Shown piece after piece: positions 63,592 to 64,000 of a DNA stretch of 64,000 nt (positions are counted from its first letter, which is position 1; each line of letters begins with the position of its first letter). Source of the stretch: Clostridia bacterium (GTDB lineage: Bacteria; Bacillota; Clostridia; Oscillospirales; CAG-272); contig JAQXHN010000003.1 in NCBI GenBank assembly GCA_029007295.1, forward strand, positions 1 through 64,000. The letters run 5' to 3'. Under the pieces are notes generated by a model. That model was not told where the DNA came from. It ran no database searches and was given only the letters and a program-made list of their open reading frames with translations. Made by a program: the position numbers and the translations under genes.

Positions 63592-64000
63592 CCCTTTTTT
63601 CCCTGAGTTCTGCGTGTACTTTTCTTCTTCTTGACGGAATACCCGAACTTGCCGAGCCTGTCGCCGAGGGCATAGTATTCTCCGTGAGAATACGCAATGG
63701 GCGAGCACCTGTTAAGACGAAGCTTTCCCTCGTTATCAACCAAGTCCTCTTCCACGCGCACGGATAAAATATCCGCCAAAAACATATCGTGAGTACCCAG
63801 AGAAATAACATCAAAAACACGGCATTCGAGGTTTACCGGGCTCTCAACCAATATCGGAGCGTCGATTTCGACGCCTTTTTCTATGTGCAGATTGCAGTCG
63901 CGAAGCTTGTCCGTGTCACGCTTTGAGCGCACGCCGCAATAGTCAACGCAGCGAACAAGCTTCCTCGTGGGCAGGTTAATCGCAAATTCTCCCGTCCGCT
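63588..64000 (-). CDS. flavin reductase-like protein, 5' end outside the window
   Basis: The last ~137 codons of a minus-strand gene whose start lies beyond position 64000. The frame is open from the window edge (GEFAINLPTRKLVRCVDYCG) into RDTDKLRDCNLHIEKGVEID, then APILVESPVNLECRVFDVIS and LGTHDMFLADILSVRVEED. These match the flavin reductase-like domain (FMN-binding split barrel). It ends in a short basic tail KKKKSTRRTQGKKG. Its partners are unknown because the 5' side is cut off. Confidence 0.88.
   Translation of the reverse strand, partial: RTGEFAINLPTRKLVRCVDYCGVRSKRDTDKLRDCNLHIEKGVEIDAPILVESPVNLECRVFDVISLGTHDMFLADILSVRVEEDLVDNEGKLRLNRCSPIAYSHGEYYALGDRLGKFGYSVKKKKSTRRTQGKKG

Overview
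The window looks like chromosome from a Gram-positive, endospore-forming member of the Clostridia, probably an uncultured gut lineage. Support for this: a spoVAC-spoVAD-spoVAE operon, a dnaG-rpoD operon, CIRCE-controlled groESL, rplU-prp-rpmA with the Firmicutes-type cleavable L27 N-terminus, an LTA-synthase-like protein, a VanY-type carboxypeptidase, an MsmX/UgpC-type ABC ATPase, and many textbook sigma-A promoters (TTGACA-17-TATAAT). Base composition is moderate, roughly mid-40s % GC by eye. No rRNA, CRISPR array, intact transposase or phage module is visible.

Layout. 0-2.3 kb is a degraded accessory zone beside tRNA-Pro(TGG). It holds an ElaA-like acetyltransferase, a fragment of a flavoprotein oxidoreductase, a hairpin, and a small two-gene operon (41-aa membrane peptide plus a DUF7662-type protein) lying between short inverted repeats. 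A truncated 5' half of a second tRNA-Pro follows. 2.3-4.9 kb holds a degenerate sensor-like protein and a zinc-ribbon/membrane protein pair. 5-8.2 kb carries trpS, tagO and a ROK kinase. 8.4-10.2 kb is spoVA. 10.4-12.3 kb has an ECF sigma/anti-sigma pair between two decayed genes. 12.4-14.4 kb is groESL. 14.5-21 kb has an AGCS symporter, homoserine dehydrogenase, a transglutaminase-like protein, an iron alcohol dehydrogenase and a solute-binding lipoprotein. 21-28.8 kb is housekeeping: rpoD, dnaG, a dGTPase-like enzyme, yigZ, hflX, rpmE and a lipid kinase. 28.8-34.8 kb has GH2 beta-galactosidase, ThuA, an rRNA pseudouridine synthase and a sugar-ABC ATPase. 35-36 kb is rplU-prp-rpmA. 36-48.4 kb is rich in envelope genes (VanY, CapA-like, LTA-synthase-like, a 1502-aa beta-helix surface protein and its membrane partner). 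It is interrupted by a PerR/Fur-queD pair flanked by ~139-bp direct repeats. 48.7-57.4 kb carries rlmA, fucI, and a four-gene operon of DegT aminotransferase, Gfo/Idh dehydrogenase, GH20 hexosaminidase and a ceramidase-like hydrolase. 57.5-64 kb has dxs, brnQ with a divergent LysR regulator, mgtE behind a structured attenuator-type leader, and the 3' part of a flavin reductase gene.

How the genes fit together. Carbohydrate use is a theme: beta-galactosidase, GH20, fucose isomerase, ROK kinase, solute-binding lipoprotein and a stand-alone sugar-ABC ATPase suggest foraging on host-type glycans (inference). The envelope block suggests a decorated surface: TagO initiates wall glycopolymer synthesis, an LtaS-like enzyme is co-transcribed with a giant beta-helix protein, and VanY trims peptidoglycan. 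The least explained elements are the 41-aa peptide/DUF7662 operon at 1.1-1.8 kb, the repeat-bounded regulator/queD cassette at 37.9-39.5 kb, the beta-helix/LtaS operon, the DegT-Gfo-GH20-ceramidase operon and the mgtE leader.
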